Shown here: positions 53,999-63,142 of the stretch, piece after piece
Numbering within the stretch: the stretch's first letter is position 1
Layout of the letters: each line of letters opens with the position of its first letter
Origin: Gemmatimonadaceae bacterium
GTDB taxonomy: Bacteria; Gemmatimonadota; Gemmatimonadetes; Gemmatimonadales; Gemmatimonadaceae
Assembly (NCBI GenBank): GCA_036504815.1
Contig: DASXUN010000015.1
Span: forward strand, 62,001 to 126,000
DNA length: 64,000 bases
Direction: 5' to 3'
Program-made: the position numbers and the translations under genes
Notes under the pieces: model-generated
Databases searched by the model: none
What the model was told of the DNA's origin: nothing
Seen by the model: only the letters and a program-made list of their open reading frames with translations

Positions 53999-54083
53999 GA
54001 CTTGCAGGAAGCCGCCTGAACGCCATCTTCTGGGCGAGATTGTCGACCGTACACAATTTGTTCACCGCCAACGAGAGGCTAGA

Positions 54084-54509
54084 ATGAACCGCATGACGGA
54101 CGTCATTCCCTCAGTTCTTCCCGTCCTCGCGATAGGCATCCCGTTCTTCAGGAGGAGAGAGAAGTCGCTCTCTGTGGTGACGATAGAGGTGTTGCGACAG
54201 AGTATTGGCAAGCTAAAGCAGTTGGACGCTGTTGAGAGAGAGAAGTACGCGGAGAATGTCCGAGGGATCTTCGCGGCTGAAGTGAAGCTCGCACGTGACC
54301 TAGAGGAGCTCGATCCAACGGAAAGCAGGAAGCTCCACAGACAATCTGAGAAGGACGAAGTTGAGCTGGTACGATTCCTCGCAGACCTGGGGGTCGGTAG
54401 ACACTCACCGGACGTCCAGAGGAAGCTCGACGAACTGGTTTCGCAGGCTCACCAGGCGGTGGAGGACTATGAGAGACACAAGAAAGGCCGGGCAGATCGT
54501 GACGGCTAG
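54084..54509 (+). CDS. Hypothetical coiled-coil protein
   Basis: This 141-residue protein has one N-terminal hydrophobic segment (VIPSVLPVLAIGIPFF) and a long charged helical part. It may be membrane-anchored with a cytoplasmic coiled coil. I do not recognise the family. Confidence 0.6.
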   Translation: MNRMTDVIPSVLPVLAIGIPFFRRREKSLSVVTIEVLRQSIGKLKQLDAVEREKYAENVRGIFAAEVKLARDLEELDPTESRKLHRQSEKDEVELVRFLADLGVGRHSPDVQRKLDELVSQAHQAVEDYERHKKGRADRDG

Positions 54510-54587
54510 TTGCACGTTCGGCGCAGCAGCCTTCAGATGAGCGGAATGGTTCACGGTGCGCCTGCATTTGCCGCGCGAGGAGGGTAG

Positions 54588-55025
54588 ATGGACGAGAATC
54601 AAGTGATCAAGCGAGGCTGCGGATGCATGGTGATTGCTGGCCTCACCGTGTTGGCGTTCAACGTGGGTATGAGAATGCTCACTGCCGGGCACGCATCCGA
54701 TCTTGCGGAAGTAGCGTTTTCAGCCGCTATGCTTGGCGGTCCGGTGCTGCTCACCTCGTTGCTCTGGCATTTCACGCCTCGGGCTCCCGCACCACCTCCG
54801 GCACCGTCCAGATGCCAGAAGTGCGCCAGCACCGCGATAGCTATCGTTAGCTCCGACGTTCACTACATAGAGACTACGGAGACGATTACCAAGCGCATTA
54901 CGCACTACACGTCGTCCGGTGAGGAAAATGGGTATTCAGAGTTCGACGAAGAAGTGCCAGTAACGCGTTCTATCGTCTCCACCAGTCGCCGCTGCGAATC
55001 CTGCGGCTTCCAGTGGAAGACCTGA
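54588..55025 (+). CDS. Hypothetical membrane protein with C-terminal zinc ribbon
   Basis: This 145-residue protein has two membrane segments (CMVIAGLTVLAFNVGM and the one around AAMLGGPVLLTSLLWHF), a proline linker, then a split zinc ribbon with CQKC and CESC about 60 residues apart. I do not recognise the family. AGGAGG lies before the ATG. Confidence 0.65.
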   Translation: MDENQVIKRGCGCMVIAGLTVLAFNVGMRMLTAGHASDLAEVAFSAAMLGGPVLLTSLLWHFTPRAPAPPPAPSRCQKCASTAIAIVSSDVHYIETTETITKRITHYTSSGEENGYSEFDEEVPVTRSIVSTSRRCESCGFQWKT

Positions 55026-55170
55026 CAGGCCTCGGCGGCGAGTCACGCGTTGCGCTGCTTCCTGGCCCCCGGGAGGTTACAGGTTGCATTGCGATTCTTC
55101 GAAGATCAACCGTTGACTGCGGCTTGACCTCGGCATGTGGGTTGCGGGCCGAGGTCGCTGAGTCTCTCGA

Positions 55171-56589
55171 TCATTTTGAAGGCGGCTCCGGTTTGCTCAC
55201 GGCACTCTGAAGATTATCAACCGCCTGCAGGGCAGATCGCCTTGCAACCCGCCGGCTAGGCATCCACGAACCGCCCAGCGCATTCACGTACACGAAGGCC
55301 TGCAGGTGCAGACGCGACGTCGTCGCCGTCAACGAATCGGCATCAATCGAGACGAAGAATTTCTGCTTTGTTCCGGCGAAGCGGCCCTCGTCGGTCTTCT
55401 CCGCGACGATCACTAGCGTCTGCTCATCCGACTGTAGCAGTTGGAACTTGTCGTTAGCAAATGAGCTACGCACCACCTCGAACACGCGCACAGGAGATCC
55501 TGCGATCTCGCGGTCCACACCCGGATCGAATGCGGCGCTGTCTGCCTGCGTGCGCATCAGTCGTGCAAGTGCATAAGCATCGCCCACGTGCGGTGCGCGC
55601 GCCGATGTGCCGGTAACCGACTCGTGCCCATCGTTGGTGAGCGTGCCTCGTGCAGCGCTCGGGGCAGCTCCCACCCCAAACTCCTTCGCGTCCGCGAGCG
55701 TTCCAGTGACAGGGCCGCACTCTAGAAATCGCAGGACCAATCCGAGCTCCTTGAACTCCGGCCGCGGCCAGCAGCTACGCGACTCTTCGCTCATAGAGAG
55801 CGCCGGCGTGTCGAATCGCACCGCATCCTTCTTGCCATTCGCGTCTTCAATCGCTACGAAGCACGTGGACGGCTGGTCGACTCGCACACGATCAAAGTCG
55901 ACTTGCGGTACAACCAAGGATGCACCGTCGGAGTACCTCAAGCCTCTACGCGTGACAGCTGCTTGTTGGCCGCATTGGAGGCTCGCTGACACCGGCAGTA
56001 TTCCGCCGACGAATCCGACTCTGAACAGCATGTTCCGGGAGTAGGTCCATCGCGCGCTTACGATTCTGGGAGCGAGAGTCTGGAAGCCCTCGGTTTTCAA
56101 CACGGCGCTCGAAACGAACTGCATGTTCCGGTCAGTCTCGACCTTGAGCACTACTCGACGTACGACCGTTTGATAATAGATCGGCGCGTGCTGCGGGTCC
56201 GAGTAGTCAAATGTGACAAACGACGAAGCTCCGCCGGACATGAGCGCGTTGTCGAGTCGCGGTTCAATATCCACGATACGATAGGGGAATGCGGTCCACG
56301 TGATCAGACTGCCCATGCCGGACTCACCCGTGTTAGATGCGGACAGTTCCGTCAACCGCTTTGCCCTCGCGGCCTGATCGAGTTGCGCCCACTCATAGCG
56401 TGGATGCGCCGCATGTATGCGCGCAATGTCCGCCGGCAGTTCTCTGTCAAACGCGAGGAAAGCGGCAGAATCCCCACGCGATGCGACGGCGATGAGTTCG
56501 CGCAATCTTGCCTCAATCATTTGAGTCGACTGGGCGGCGGCCAGCCGTGACGCGCAGGCAACCGCCACCACGGCTACGATGATCCTCAT
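55171..56589 (-). CDS. Secreted protein of unknown function
   Basis: This 472-residue protein has a signal peptide (MRIIVAVVAVACASRLAAAQ). The mature part shows helical then beta-rich regions and a few scattered cysteines, and I see no catalytic motif. It lies on the minus strand upstream of nothing obvious and is separated from the ATPase gene by about 180 bases. Confidence 0.65.
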   Translation of the reverse strand: MRIIVAVVAVACASRLAAAQSTQMIEARLRELIAVASRGDSAAFLAFDRELPADIARIHAAHPRYEWAQLDQAARAKRLTELSASNTGESGMGSLITWTAFPYRIVDIEPRLDNALMSGGASSFVTFDYSDPQHAPIYYQTVVRRVVLKVETDRNMQFVSSAVLKTEGFQTLAPRIVSARWTYSRNMLFRVGFVGGILPVSASLQCGQQAAVTRRGLRYSDGASLVVPQVDFDRVRVDQPSTCFVAIEDANGKKDAVRFDTPALSMSEESRSCWPRPEFKELGLVLRFLECGPVTGTLADAKEFGVGAAPSAARGTLTNDGHESVTGTSARAPHVGDAYALARLMRTQADSAAFDPGVDREIAGSPVRVFEVVRSSFANDKFQLLQSDEQTLVIVAEKTDEGRFAGTKQKFFVSIDADSLTATTSRLHLQAFVYVNALGGSWMPSRRVARRSALQAVDNLQSAVSKPEPPSK

Positions 56590-56770
56590 TCCGACCTCAC
56601 GGTTGGTTTCGAGTGTAACAATGCAAACCTGCGGGCAGTCCAGCCATCACACAAGACAGTGCGCCCGGCACGTCTATTCGGCATCAACCACGTACGTCTC
56701 TCGGCTCAGGTTCGTGTGTTCCGAATGAAACTTCTCCGGCTGCTACAACACTTCTGCACGCCTGACACGA

Positions 56771-59700
56771 CTAGCCTTGAACTCCTGTATCGGAAGTCGA
56801 CTTCCTCTTCCTCTGCGCCAACCACGCATCCAGCTCATCCCGCTCATACAGCACCCTCCGCCCCACCTTGAAGAACGGCGGAGAATCCCCACTCCACCGC
56901 AACTTGGCGAGCGTCTGAGTCGCAAGGCCGAGGTACTCGGCCGCATCCTCCGCGATCAGCATGCGCTTGCCCGCCGGGGCATCGTCCGGCCCCTGAGGTT
57001 GCGCCTGTGGCCTTTTCGGCTTCTTGGCTTCGTCTCGCGCAGCGTGTGCCTCGAACTCCTCCAGAAAGGCGATGAACCCGTCCGGCGAGACAAACCGAAC
57101 CCGCTTGTCGTAGTGTCCGAAGAGCGCTCGCGCCTCGACGAGAGTCTCCTCCTCGGGACTGATGAGAACCGCATAGCCGAACCCGGCCGACAAGCACTTG
57201 GAGAGATTCTGCGTCTCGTGCTCGGCGCCGGTGCTCACCGAGATCTCACACCCGATCGACAGGTCGCCCCTCTGAAGGTGAACGTCAATGTGGCCGTGTC
57301 CATCGAGCACGGGCCGCTCCACCGTCACGGTGTACCCGCGGTCCTCGGCGAGCTTTCGAACAAGCTGCTGCAGGTACTTGTGTTGCGGACCTCCTCGGCC
57401 CGGAAGTCGTTCTGCGGCCGGCGCCGGCGCCGGCTGGGACTGAGCCGGAGCCTCCGCCTTCGAGGCTCGCCGTCGTTTCGGCGCAGGCGGCTTCCCCTCG
57501 TCGTCCCCCTGCTCCTCTGCGATGCTCGCTCGCAGAATCGCCTCGACCTCGGCTTTGGGCTTCGCGTAGCGAGCGCGTGAGGCTTCGATCACTGCGGCGC
57601 TGCGCTCACGTGCCGTCTGCTCGGGCACGGGCGGCAACGGAGTCGTCCGGAGGTTGAAGTCGAAGTCCGGGCGCTCGATGCGCGCTATCGCTTCACCGAG
57701 GCCAAGGTTCTGGAGATCCTTCGCCTCGAAGAATGAGAATCCGTCCGCGAGCGTCCGTGCGTCCTGGTCGCCGACACGAAACACGAGACGGGTGTACGCG
57801 TTGCCGAGCACGGCGCCGGCAACTTCCTCGCTCCGACTCTTGAGCTGGCGCATCTCCTGATGCGCGAGCGTGAGGCCGAGTCCGTACTTGCGGGCACCGG
57901 AGAGGATGGCGGCGATGGACGGTGTGATGAAATGATGGAACTCGTCAATGTACAAAAAGAACGGCACGCGCCCCGCGGCGGCCTCGTCCTGCCTGCTCAT
58001 CGCGGCTTGCGCAATCTTCGCGACGACGAGCGAGCCGAGCAGATGTGAGTTCTCCTCTCCGATACCGCCCTGCGACAGCTTGGCCAGGAGGATCTTCCGA
58101 CCGTCCATGATGGCCCGCATGTCGAGGCTTTCCTTCTGGGCGACCATGTGCCGAATGAGCTTCGGGCGCAGGAAGGTGTTGAGACGGGTCAGGAGCGGTG
58201 CATGAGGCAGTCCCTTCAATAGCGCGAACTCTTCCTGCCAGTACGACACCACCTGATCGTCCTGCACTGTCTCGAGGAAGCGGGCGCGGAAGCTCTTGTC
58301 GATAAGGAACCGCCGCAGATCGATGAGCGTCCCGCCCTCGGAGCTTTCGAGGAACGCGAGGATGGCGTTCCCGAGCACAGTCGACATCTGGTCGCCAAAC
58401 GTCGTGGAAAGGCGCTTGAAGACCGCCGCGAGATCTGAGGAGAGCAGCGTGCGTTCGAGTTCCGAGTGGGCGGACAGGATGTTGAAGCCCACTGGAAAGG
58501 CTTCATCGGCCGGATCGAACACAATGACGTCGCCGGCACGCTCGGCAGGAATGCGAGCGAGCACGTCGTCGATCAGGTCGCCGTGCGGGTCGAGCACCGC
58601 GAAGCCGTTACCGGCGGCGATGTCCTGCGCGATCATCGACAAGAGCAGCGTGCTCTTGCCGGTGCCGCTGGCGCCGATGACATACGTGTGACGTAGCCGT
58701 TCTTCGGCGGACAACGAGACCTTGCGCGTCTCGCCGTCGTGTTCGTTGGTGCCAATGAGCAACGCCTTCCCGAGCGCAGAAGCGGGCGCTGCCTTTGTGC
58801 GAGAGCCCTGCCGCAGCAGCCGCTCTGAGCGCACCGAGGCCGACGGCGGATGTACCAGCGTCAGCACTTCTGAGAGCGATAGTAACATGCCGCTCCGGTG
58901 CGTGGCGCGATCCAGCAAGTCTTCCATCTCGACGTCGAAGCCGTGATCGCCTGAGTCCGCGGGGGCGAGTTCGTTCGACTCGGAGCGTGTGGCCCCAGCG
59001 ACGGCGTACGCCAACCGCTGCCCGACGTCCACGGCTCCGTCTTCATCGGCCGCAATGGCCGCGATCCGGAGCACTGCTGCATAGGTTGGTTCGGAGAACT
59101 TGGTGCGAATGAGGGACATCACCTTGTCGACGTCGTCGATGCTCGCCGCGAAGTCCTCGAACTCCTTCTTCCACTTCGGGCTGGCCGGAGCCAGAATCAC
59201 CTGGACGACGCCGAGTTCCCCAGCGGTCAACTGATCGAGCACTCCGACGATGCCGATCAATGGGTCAGCGTCGAGCCGGTCATCCGAGCGGAGCTGCCGG
59301 AAGACACGCTCCTGCAGGCCCATTCCGACGACGATGGCGTGGCCTTTGTCGCGCGTCCACGCCGTGCGCAGAACGTCCGTTCCTTGCCGGAGTTTGGCTT
59401 CGGGGAAATGGGCACGCGTCGCCCCTACGACCGAGATTCGGTCCGCTGCGCTGCATGAGATGACGAAGGTCACCCGCTCGGGTGACCCGATGATCTCCAT
59501 ACTGAGCGGTTCGGCAACGCTGTGGAGCGACGCAAGCCAGCTTCTCGCCGCACCCGCCTTGACGACGAAATCACGCGGCAGGAGCAGTTCGAACTCAACG
59601 AGGTCGCTCGGACCATCGTATCGCGCGGTCTCCGGTTCCTCCGGATCTTCCGCTACTGGCGCCGGCCCGCGCGCTGCTTCCTTCACGCGCTCGAACAAGC

Positions 59701-59860
59701 CGGGCCGGCGCCCGTCATCAAGCACCGGCTTCCGCGCGCGCTTGTTCGCGAAGAGCGGAGTGAACGCCGGCTCCACGGCCACGCGACCCGGTGACGGACG
59801 CACGCCCCGGGTCTGGGACTCCCAGTCGTCAAAGAGGCGCTGGAGGTCGTGCGGATGCAT
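56771..59860 (-). CDS. VirD4/TraG-like ATPase fused to nuclease-like and MerR-type HTH domains
   Basis: This is a 1029-residue protein. Residues 80-330 form an N-terminal domain I do not recognise. Residues about 385-760 are a FtsK/HerA/VirD4-type ATPase with Walker A YVIGASGTGKSTLLLSM and Walker B FFLYIDEFHHF. After a Pro/Ala linker, residues about 840-920 resemble a PD-(D/E)XK nuclease (GHGHIDVHLQRGD, then IGCEISVSTG), although the expected lysine is a serine. The last 55 residues form a MerR/excisionase helix-turn-helix (LIAEDAAEYLGLATQTLAK). It leads into a membrane protein gene and a second ATPase gene upstream in the same operon. Confidence 0.85.
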   Translation of the reverse strand: MHPHDLQRLFDDWESQTRGVRPSPGRVAVEPAFTPLFANKRARKPVLDDGRRPGLFERVKEAARGPAPVAEDPEEPETARYDGPSDLVEFELLLPRDFVVKAGAARSWLASLHSVAEPLSMEIIGSPERVTFVISCSAADRISVVGATRAHFPEAKLRQGTDVLRTAWTRDKGHAIVVGMGLQERVFRQLRSDDRLDADPLIGIVGVLDQLTAGELGVVQVILAPASPKWKKEFEDFAASIDDVDKVMSLIRTKFSEPTYAAVLRIAAIAADEDGAVDVGQRLAYAVAGATRSESNELAPADSGDHGFDVEMEDLLDRATHRSGMLLSLSEVLTLVHPPSASVRSERLLRQGSRTKAAPASALGKALLIGTNEHDGETRKVSLSAEERLRHTYVIGASGTGKSTLLLSMIAQDIAAGNGFAVLDPHGDLIDDVLARIPAERAGDVIVFDPADEAFPVGFNILSAHSELERTLLSSDLAAVFKRLSTTFGDQMSTVLGNAILAFLESSEGGTLIDLRRFLIDKSFRARFLETVQDDQVVSYWQEEFALLKGLPHAPLLTRLNTFLRPKLIRHMVAQKESLDMRAIMDGRKILLAKLSQGGIGEENSHLLGSLVVAKIAQAAMSRQDEAAAGRVPFFLYIDEFHHFITPSIAAILSGARKYGLGLTLAHQEMRQLKSRSEEVAGAVLGNAYTRLVFRVGDQDARTLADGFSFFEAKDLQNLGLGEAIARIERPDFDFNLRTTPLPPVPEQTARERSAAVIEASRARYAKPKAEVEAILRASIAEEQGDDEGKPPAPKRRRASKAEAPAQSQPAPAPAAERLPGRGGPQHKYLQQLVRKLAEDRGYTVTVERPVLDGHGHIDVHLQRGDLSIGCEISVSTGAEHETQNLSKCLSAGFGYAVLISPEEETLVEARALFGHYDKRVRFVSPDGFIAFLEEFEAHAARDEAKKPKRPQAQPQGPDDAPAGKRMLIAEDAAEYLGLATQTLAKLRWSGDSPPFFKVGRRVLYERDELDAWLAQRKRKSTSDTGVQG

Positions 59861-59861
59861 G

Positions 59862-60518
59862 CTACGCGAGCGCCTTCTTGGACTGCGGCTTCAACTTGTC
59901 GGCCGGAATCTCGGGCAGCTTGTTGAGCGTGAGGATTCCTCCAACCACCTGCACGACTATCCGGTGTACGGTTTCCTCGAACATCAGGCGTGTGTCCTCG
60001 GAGAAGTACGTCACCGGCTTGACGAACTTGGCGTACAGAACGCCGGTGACGGGCATAGCAAGAATCACATCCTCGATCGCGTTCCATCCATCGGAGGCGC
60101 TGCTCCTCAGAATGGCGAAACCGATCACGACGGCCAGCAGTGCGAAGATGATGCCCTTGAAGAAGCCCATGACACTGATGAATCCGAGAATGATGATCGG
60201 CAGCCCGATGAGCGTAGCGCACCCCCAGAGGGCGGCGAAACCGGGCGTCCGCTTCACCAGCCACCACGAGAAGAAGAAGTCCTTGCCGAACGGGGCGCCG
60301 CAGATGTCAAACCGCAGGCGACCATAACTCACACCGAGGTACACTCGCTTCGCGGAGAGCAGCCCGTGCTCCGGCACCTCGATCCGTTCGATACGAATGT
60401 CAGCCACCTCCTTTGCCAGAATCGCCTTTTCAACGGCCGCGTAGAAATCGAGCGTCGAGGTGCTGAGTCCGTCGACGGATTGATGCCAATGCGAAATGAC
60501 CTCTGCCGACTGCGCCAC
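59862..60518 (-). CDS. Membrane protein between two VirD4-like ATPases
   Basis: This 218-residue protein has two or three close membrane segments (ALWGCATLIGLPIIILGF, VMGFFKGIIFALLAVVIGF) flanked by soluble parts. It starts with GTG five bases after GGAGG and ends two bases before the large ATPase gene. It may be the membrane subunit of a DNA-pumping or sensing complex with the two ATPases. Confidence 0.7.
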   Translation of the reverse strand: MAQSAEVISHWHQSVDGLSTSTLDFYAAVEKAILAKEVADIRIERIEVPEHGLLSAKRVYLGVSYGRLRFDICGAPFGKDFFFSWWLVKRTPGFAALWGCATLIGLPIIILGFISVMGFFKGIIFALLAVVIGFAILRSSASDGWNAIEDVILAMPVTGVLYAKFVKPVTYFSEDTRLMFEETVHRIVVQVVGGILTLNKLPEIPADKLKPQSKKALA

Positions 60519-60562
60519 TCTGCCTCCATTCAAAGGGATCGAACCACAAGAAGAGAGCGCCG

Positions 60563-61756
60563 TCAGTCGCTCAGCGATAGGGGCGGAAGCGTGGTGGCCG
60601 AAAAGGGGCGTGAGGGTTCGCCGTCGATGAGAAGCCGGATGTAGATGTGATAGAGGGGCAAGGAGATGAAATCCTCCGCGGCGAAAGTGGGCGCGAACTC
60701 GCGCGCCAGGAAGGCCCCGTCGGCAGCGCCGACGCGAAACGCAATGAGGGTACCGGCGTTTCCAAAGACGGCGTCGCGAATGGCAGGGTCGACTTGCGAG
60801 AGGTGCTGATTGGCGAGAACCATCCCGACCCGGAACTTTCGAAGTTCGGCGAGCATGGTGGCAACGGAGAGCGTGGTGAAGGTCTGGAACTCGTCGAGAA
60901 CGATGGAAAAGTCCCGGCGTTCGCTCTCAAGAACGTTGCTTCGTGAGATCGCCGCGAGTGCAATGTGCGAGAGGAGGAACGAACCGAGCGTTGCCGCCGG
61001 CCCTTCGCCGATGAGTCCCTTGTCGACGTTCACGAGGAGGATCTTCCCCTCGTCCATGATGCGGCGGAGATCGAGTGGCTCGCCGGGTTCGACGAGGATG
61101 CGCCGGAGCGTCGGGTCGGTGAGGAGGGCGCCGATCTTGTTCTGCAGCGGTGCCACGACGACGGACCGGAAGCCCGGCGAGTACTTCTCAAACTCGTTGG
61201 TCCAGAAATCCCGAACGATTGGATCGTCAATGGACTCGACCACTTGCGAACGAAAGGTGCGGTCGGCGATGAGTCGCGGAATGTCGGCGAGCGTTGAATC
61301 GGGCCGTTCGAGGAGAGTGAAGACGACGTTGCGAAGCAGGTGCTCCAGACGAGGTCCCCAGTCGTCCGACCAGATCTTCTTGAACACCTCGACCAAGCCG
61401 GCTGCCGCCAATGCGCGCTGGCTCTCGGGGACGTTTGCTAACGGGTTGAATCGGAGTTGAAGTGTCGGATTTGTCGCGTCGAGGAAGACGATCGCGGCAC
61501 GCTGGTTCAGCGGTATGCGAGCTGCGACAGCTCGCACGAGATCGCCGTGCGGATCGAACAGTGCACTTCCCTTCCCAGCCGCGATGTCCTGAAGGACAAT
61601 CGACTGCAAGAGCGCGGACTTGCCGGTGCCGGTCTTTCCGAGGATCGCGATGTGACTGCGGCGGTCGACCTGACGAATGCCGAAGACCCGCTCATTGCGG
61701 GTGGTGTTCGTGCGCGCCAACAGTGTGACGGTATTGCCATCAGGGCGTTCGTTCAT
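60563..61756 (-). CDS. VirD4/TraG-like AAA ATPase, smaller paralogue
   Basis: This 397-residue protein has Walker A AILGKTGTGKSALLQSIV (about 39-46) and Walker B FSIVLDEFQTF (about 284), with the same ATPase architecture as the large protein downstream (DPHGDLVRAVAARIP compares with its DPHGDLIDDVLARIP). It lacks the nuclease-like and HTH domains. ATG at 61756 is used. It is the first gene of the three-gene unit. Confidence 0.88.
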   Translation of the reverse strand: MNERPDGNTVTLLARTNTTRNERVFGIRQVDRRSHIAILGKTGTGKSALLQSIVLQDIAAGKGSALFDPHGDLVRAVAARIPLNQRAAIVFLDATNPTLQLRFNPLANVPESQRALAAAGLVEVFKKIWSDDWGPRLEHLLRNVVFTLLERPDSTLADIPRLIADRTFRSQVVESIDDPIVRDFWTNEFEKYSPGFRSVVVAPLQNKIGALLTDPTLRRILVEPGEPLDLRRIMDEGKILLVNVDKGLIGEGPAATLGSFLLSHIALAAISRSNVLESERRDFSIVLDEFQTFTTLSVATMLAELRKFRVGMVLANQHLSQVDPAIRDAVFGNAGTLIAFRVGAADGAFLAREFAPTFAAEDFISLPLYHIYIRLLIDGEPSRPFSATTLPPLSLSD

Positions 61757-61895
61757 CCCCAGATTGTCTCCGAACGCTTGTGCCGATGACAGAGGGAACG
61801 GCATGCGTTCGGCACACTCTGATACCGCTCAAATAGAAAAGACCAGCGACGACGTCGCTGGTCTGGGTGGGTGCCCATGTTTCCCTGTGGATCGG

Positions 61896-62789
61896 TTATC
61901 CGTCTCCGGCGCGATCCTCCCCCTCGGGGACGACCGTACCGAGCGGTCTGAACCATCTGATCGTCGCTCCGTGTTTTGAAAGCGTATGAAATGAAACGTG
62001 ATGTGCCAGCGCATCGAAGGTGTAGTGCTGCCGGAATTCGCTCACCGACACGCCGAGTTGATCTCGTACGTGACGCATGAAGCTCTGGGGTGACGAGTAG
62101 TTCAGGCGGCGCGCAGCCTGAGCCGCCGAGACGATCGGCTGCTCAAGGAGCGCGGCGGCGAACAACAGCCGGATGTAGGCCAGGTACTTCTTGGGCGACG
62201 GAAGCCCTGCCCGAAAGAACCGGGAGTTGAGCGAGCTCTGCCGCACCCGGAGCCCAGCGGCGAGGACGGTGGCCGATCCGACGAACGGCGCTGCCCGGAC
62301 GAGGTAGTTCACGAAGAACTGCATCTCTTCGGACGCCTCCTGCAGGCTGGGCTCCAGCGCCCGCGCTACGCGGTTGGCCAGCTCCCATTCGGCGCGGGTG
62401 ATGAGGTCCCTCAACCGGGACAGGCCGTCCCGACTGGACACGTCGACCGCGTCGCGGACGCCGTAGCGGCCGAACGCGAGCAGGGTGTCCGAGAGGCTCG
62501 GGGTCCAGCCGCCCACCACCGCGATGAGAGTGCCGCCGCAGGTCACGGCGAGCTTGCCGACCTCGGGCGCGGAACGGGTGGTCATGGAGTCCTGGCCCAG
62601 GAGGACGGCCCGGACGGGCCGTTCACGAACGACTGACAGGGCTGCCGACACCGAGGCCAGATGCACCGGCCGGGCGACCTCGCCAAGGGCCAGCGTCAGC
62701 CGGTCCTGTAGGGTGGAGTCCACGACGGTGACGACGTCGGCCGTGGGTCGACTGTCAGAGCCGGGCTCCTTCTTGCAGGGTGCGTACAT
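61896..62789 (-). CDS. AraC-type transcription regulator with receiver-like N-terminus
   Basis: This 297-residue regulator has an N-terminal receiver-like half (TVVDSTLQDRLTLALGEV, VRAVLLGQDS) and a C-terminal AraC-type DNA-binding half (AAQAARRLNYSSPQSFMRHVRD). GGAGG lies eight bases before the ATG. Its layout matches the regulator at 7122-7922. It lies between the ATPase operon and the helicase gene and may control one or both. Confidence 0.8.
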   Translation of the reverse strand: MYAPCKKEPGSDSRPTADVVTVVDSTLQDRLTLALGEVARPVHLASVSAALSVVRERPVRAVLLGQDSMTTRSAPEVGKLAVTCGGTLIAVVGGWTPSLSDTLLAFGRYGVRDAVDVSSRDGLSRLRDLITRAEWELANRVARALEPSLQEASEEMQFFVNYLVRAAPFVGSATVLAAGLRVRQSSLNSRFFRAGLPSPKKYLAYIRLLFAAALLEQPIVSAAQAARRLNYSSPQSFMRHVRDQLGVSVSEFRQHYTFDALAHHVSFHTLSKHGATIRWFRPLGTVVPEGEDRAGDG

Positions 62790-63142
62790 GGGTAGGTCCT
62801 CCGCTATCGAGCGTGGAAATACGAGACGCCGCCCTCCCGCCGAGGCTATCGGCAGGAGGGCGGCGCCCATGGGATGAAAGAACGGATCGCTGGCGGCCTA
62901 AGCCGCTACGATTCCACGCTCGATGGTACGGTCAATCGGTGGGGGTGTGCAGAGGGAGGATTGTGCGCGGGGTGCACACGGAAGGGCATCGCATCGAGGC
63001 CCTTTTCAAGCCACTCGCAACTCCCTCTGGGATGCGAAGTTAGCCGGGGTTGTGGGTCACTCGCCCGAGCGCGACCTTAGAGGGAACCACGGCCGGTAGG
63101 CAGCGATGTGGTGTTGGGGAGCGCGCAGCCACGAGGAGCTGG
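62790..63142. other. Gap between regulator and helicase genes
   Basis: No gene is seen. Divergent transcription starts here, so it should contain promoters for the AraC-type regulator and the helicase. Confidence 0.5.

Noticed and set aside
56771-61756. Conjugation (type IV secretion) locus
   Set aside because: VirD4-like ATPases alone are present; no relaxase, VirB4, pilin or channel genes are seen in the window.
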